The notes under the pieces were generated by a model that saw only the letters and a list, made by a program, of their open reading frames with translations, ran no database searches and was not told the origin of the DNA. The translations under genes were made by a program, and so were the position numbers. Below, piece by piece: positions 35,789 to 37,445 of a stretch of 37,445 nt of DNA; the first letter of the stretch is position 1, and every line of letters starts with the position of its first letter. This DNA comes from an uncultured Chlorobiaceae bacterium (lineage in GTDB: Bacteria > Bacteroidota > Chlorobiia > Chlorobiales > Chlorobiaceae): positions 1-37,445 of the forward strand of contig CAIPYV010000135.1 in assembly GCA_903869365.1 (NCBI GenBank), written 5' to 3'.

Positions 35789-35852
35789 TTTCGTTTCAGA
35801 AGAAAAAAGATCGTGCGAAGATACACAAACAAACAAGATTATTGAAACGAAA
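35789..35852. repeat. 10-bp perfect inverted repeat at the edge of the R-M remnant
   Basis: TTTCGTTTCA (35789-35798) and TGAAACGAAA (35843-35852) are exact inverted copies separated by 44 bp. They lie between ndk and the first recognisable hsdM codons. They could be an ndk regulatory dyad or a trace of a recombination junction; the sequence does not decide. Confidence 0.35.
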
Positions 35853-36459
35853 GGAGCATCCATATTAAACTCACCATTCCCGGATCCCCGTTCTTGGAGA
35901 TTGCCGACCCGAAAAACGACTTCAACCTCAACCTCCCTCGTTACATCGACAGCACTGAACCAGAAGACATTCAAGATATCAACGGCCACTTGCAAGGCGG
36001 TATTCCTGAGCGCGACATCGATGCCTTTGCCGACTACTGGCAGCTTCTCCCCGGAGTGCGAGCCACACTGTTTGAACCGTTCCGCCCTAACTACGCCAAC
36101 CTCAGGTTGCCACTGCCTGAAGTCAAACCGGCCATCTTTGGTCACCAAGGGCACTGATCGAAACCATTGCCGAGGAACTGTTGAACACCTTCAAGCCCGC
36201 ACCGCTGGTCGATGCCTACGATATCTACCAGCACCTGATGGACTACTGGGCCGAAACGATGCAGGACGACTGCTATCTCATCGCCCTTGATGGTTGGGTC
36301 GCAAAACCGTCACGCATCATCGAAACCGACAAAAAAGGGAGGAGCAAGGATAAAGGCTGGGTTTGTGATTTGCTGCCAAAATCACTTATCGTTGCAAGCT
36401 ACTTCGCCACAGAACAGGCGGCCATTGAGGCGAAACAGGCTGAACTGGAAGCCGCCTGA
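35846..36459 (+). pseudogene. hsdM: Remnant of a type I restriction-modification methyltransferase subunit (hsdM, C-terminal half)
   Basis: Two reading frames match successive C-terminal parts of HsdM N6-adenine methyltransferases. The first, open from 35846 to a TGA ending at 36157, has FLEIADPKNDFNLNLPRYID and GGIPERDIDAFADYW. The second, which becomes HsdM-like near 36146 and ends with TGA 36457-36459, has ALIETIAEELLNTF, AYDIYQHLMDYWAETMQDD and DLLPKSLIVASYFATEQAA. At the switch (about 36135-36150) a few dozen residues are missing and the frame changes, so this is a deletion. The SAM-binding and catalytic NPPF part is absent upstream. It cannot make an active enzyme. Confidence 0.85.
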
Positions 36460-36796
36460 GCCTATGAGGCTGTGTGATGGTAAATGCCTTTAAGTAATCT
36501 TTTGGAAGGGTGTATATTCGGTGGAAATCAACCACAGAATAATCGATCTCAATCTCATTGGATGAATATTGGTTCAGTAGATGGTATGCCGGTTCCTTGC
36601 CTTGCCGAAGACTCTCTTTCCCGTTCTTGCTTTTGAAGTATTCACTGGTTTTCATGATTTCAGTTAGCGGCCACTAAGGACAGAGCACCACGGTGTCCAA
36701 TTTGTCATTAACAAGGTCACACGCTTGAGAGAGTACCACCAAATTTCCAGTCTTGATATCGATAGGTTCCTCTACGGTGGCTTCATTTTCAAGAAT
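36457..36796 (-). pseudogene. Broken minus-strand gene of unknown function (SQACDL-motif protein) with an amber codon
   Basis: On the minus strand a frame open from 36796 reads EEPIDIKTGNLVVLSQACDL and VNDKLDTVVLCP, then hits TAG at 36674-36676. It continues in the same frame as WPLTEIMKTSEYFKSKNGKE, then GYHLL-like AYHLLNQYSS and IEIDYSVVDFHRIYTLPKDY. The two halves look like one protein. The 3' end runs into hsdM remnant sequence around 36460, and a stop at 36386 closes the frame artificially. I do not recognise a named family; I vaguely remember similar SQxCDL proteins encoded in R-M loci. No ATG is available for the first half. Confidence 0.6.
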
Positions 36797-36848
36797 TTAC
36801 AAAATAGCAACTCAAGGAAATCTCAACTATCAGACAGGTTTTTTTTGA

Positions 36849-37306
36849 GTCCAGATACACAATCCTTCTGTTGAAGAACAACGCGCCATCGCTGAGGCAT
36901 TGAGCGACATTGATGCACTGCTGCATGGACTGGAGCGGCTCATCACCAAAAAACGCAACATCAAACAGGCCGCCATGCAGCAGCTCCTCACCGGCAAAAC
37001 CCGTCTCCCCGGTTTCAGCGGCGAGTAGGAGGTGAAGCGGTTGGGGGATGTGGTTAAGATCTCAAAAGGGCAGTTAATCACAGAAAAACATGCAATCTCA
37101 GGTGTCATCCCCGTCATTGCTGGAGGTAAAAAGCCTGCATATTTTCACAATAAGTCAAATCGCATAGGAAAGACAATTACAATCAGTGCATCAGGTGCAA
37201 GTGCGGGATACGTTGCATTTTTTGATGAACCTATCTTTGCGTCAGATTGCTCAACCATAAGTGAAGGTAATGATTACTCTATTGAGTTTATTTATTCTCG
37301 ACTTCT
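36849..37306 (+). pseudogene. hsdS: Remnant of a type I restriction specificity subunit (hsdS), interrupted
   Basis: The frame is open from 36849. It has the HsdS central conserved region EEQRAIAEALSDIDALLHGL, then LITKKRNIKQAAMQQLLTGK and TRLPGFSGE, then TAG at 37026-37028 where HsdS proteins have Trp (GEWEVKRLG). The second target-recognition domain continues as EVKRLGDVVKISKGQLITEK, GVIPVIAGGKKPAYF, TITISASGASAGYVAFFDEP and IEFIYSRLL. Homology stops at about 37306, where a likely group II intron begins. The first target-recognition domain is missing upstream. HsdS reads the DNA target for HsdM/HsdR; this copy is dead. Confidence 0.8.
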
Positions 37307-37445
37307 GTGCGCTGTAGCCAAGCCTTACAAGAGATGAGGGAAGGCCCCTCGCACTCGGCTTGCAGGAGCAGGGTGCAAACCACCGTAAGCGGCGTTGGTC
37401 AAAAGCTCTCGTCGTGAGCATTACGGAAAAGTCATCGTAAAGATG
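37307..37445 (+). mobile_element. Probable 5' end of a group II intron (continues beyond the window)
   Basis: At 37307 hsdS similarity ends and the sequence begins GTGCG, the group II intron 5' splice-site consensus. The following 135 nt are dense in complementary segments: CAAGCC/GGCTTG (37319-37324/37357-37362), GAGGG/CCCTC (37336-37340/37346-37350), GGTG/CACC (37372-37375/37381-37384), CCGTAA/TTACGG (37383-37388/37421-37426) and GCTC/GAGC (37405-37408/37416-37419). That suits the start of domain I. The reverse-transcriptase ORF and domains V/VI would lie outside the window, so the call is provisional. Confidence 0.55.

Noticed and set aside
36386..36655. 89-residue minus-strand ORF as an intact gene
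   Set aside because: Its frame continues upstream past a TAG into matching sequence, and its last 25 residues or so are antisense to the hsdM remnant, so it is a fragment of a broken gene.
37032..37337. Separate 101-residue gene at the 3' edge
   Set aside because: It is the part of the hsdS second recognition domain after the amber codon, followed by about 30 bases of putative intron; it is not an independent gene.
1..37445. CRISPR arrays, rRNA genes, insertion sequence transposases
   Set aside because: I looked for regularly spaced repeats, rRNA signatures and transposase-like ORFs and saw none in this window.

Overview
The window comes from a green sulfur bacterium (family Chlorobiaceae, Chlorobium/Pelodictyon type). 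The evidence is a dark-operative protochlorophyllide reductase set (bchN, bchB, bchL) with a bchJ-type gene nearby. Ribosomal proteins, PurA and GlgA have the character I remember for Chlorobi, including a short L24 and a GlgA without the usual KxGGL motif. Species cannot be fixed from the sequence alone.

Layout. (1) 1-10,714: the distal S10/spc/alpha ribosomal block, all on +: rpmC (partial), rpsQ, rplN, a tRNA-Gly(TCC) gene, rplX, rplE, rpsN, rpsH, rplF, rplR, rpsE, rpmD, rplO, secY, map, infA, rpmJ, rpsM, rpsK, rpsD, rpoA, rplQ, ending in a hairpin terminator. There is no adk between secY and map. (2) 10,687-16,097: housekeeping genes rsmG(-), a mannose-1-phosphate guanylyltransferase(+), cysS(-), engB(+), purA(+). 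(3) 16,116-20,380: a small MTH1187/thiamine-binding-type gene, then bchN-bchB-bchL and a terminator. (4) 20,381-22,535: an AT-rich spacer and a lone AAA_13/RloC-like ATPase gene with a zinc-hook CxxC and an apparently missing C-terminal domain. (5) 22,559-24,869, minus strand: a lipoprotein gene followed by bchJ. (6) 24,996-35,268: a tightly packed + strand run of glgA, a GmhB-like phosphatase, hemW, a DUF2723 membrane protein, lpxA, a ROK kinase, comF, rsmE and an AI-2E-family membrane protein. (7) 35,352-35,774: ndk(-), with a hairpin terminator. (8) 35,775-37,445: a decayed type I restriction-modification locus. It holds an hsdM remnant with an internal frame-shifting deletion, a minus-strand gene broken by an amber codon, and an hsdS remnant with an amber codon at a normally Trp position. 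The hsdS remnant is then interrupted by what looks like the 5' end of a group II intron running off the window.

How the genes fit together. Region 1 builds the ribosome, RNA polymerase alpha and the Sec channel, and matures nascent proteins. Regions 3 and 5 carry ring-D reduction and an accessory step of bacteriochlorophyll synthesis. Region 6 mixes glycogen metabolism (glgA, a putative glucokinase), envelope glycolipid genes (lpxA, GmhB-like, DUF2723) and rRNA or cofactor enzymes.

Most of the window is ordinary core genome. The parts worth a second look are the tRNA inside the ribosomal operon, the orphan AAA_13 ATPase between pigment genes, several family members lacking textbook motif residues, and the broken R-M locus with the intron. 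I did not find a convincing wholly new system. All functional calls come from reading translated sequence and remembered family features; no searches were run.
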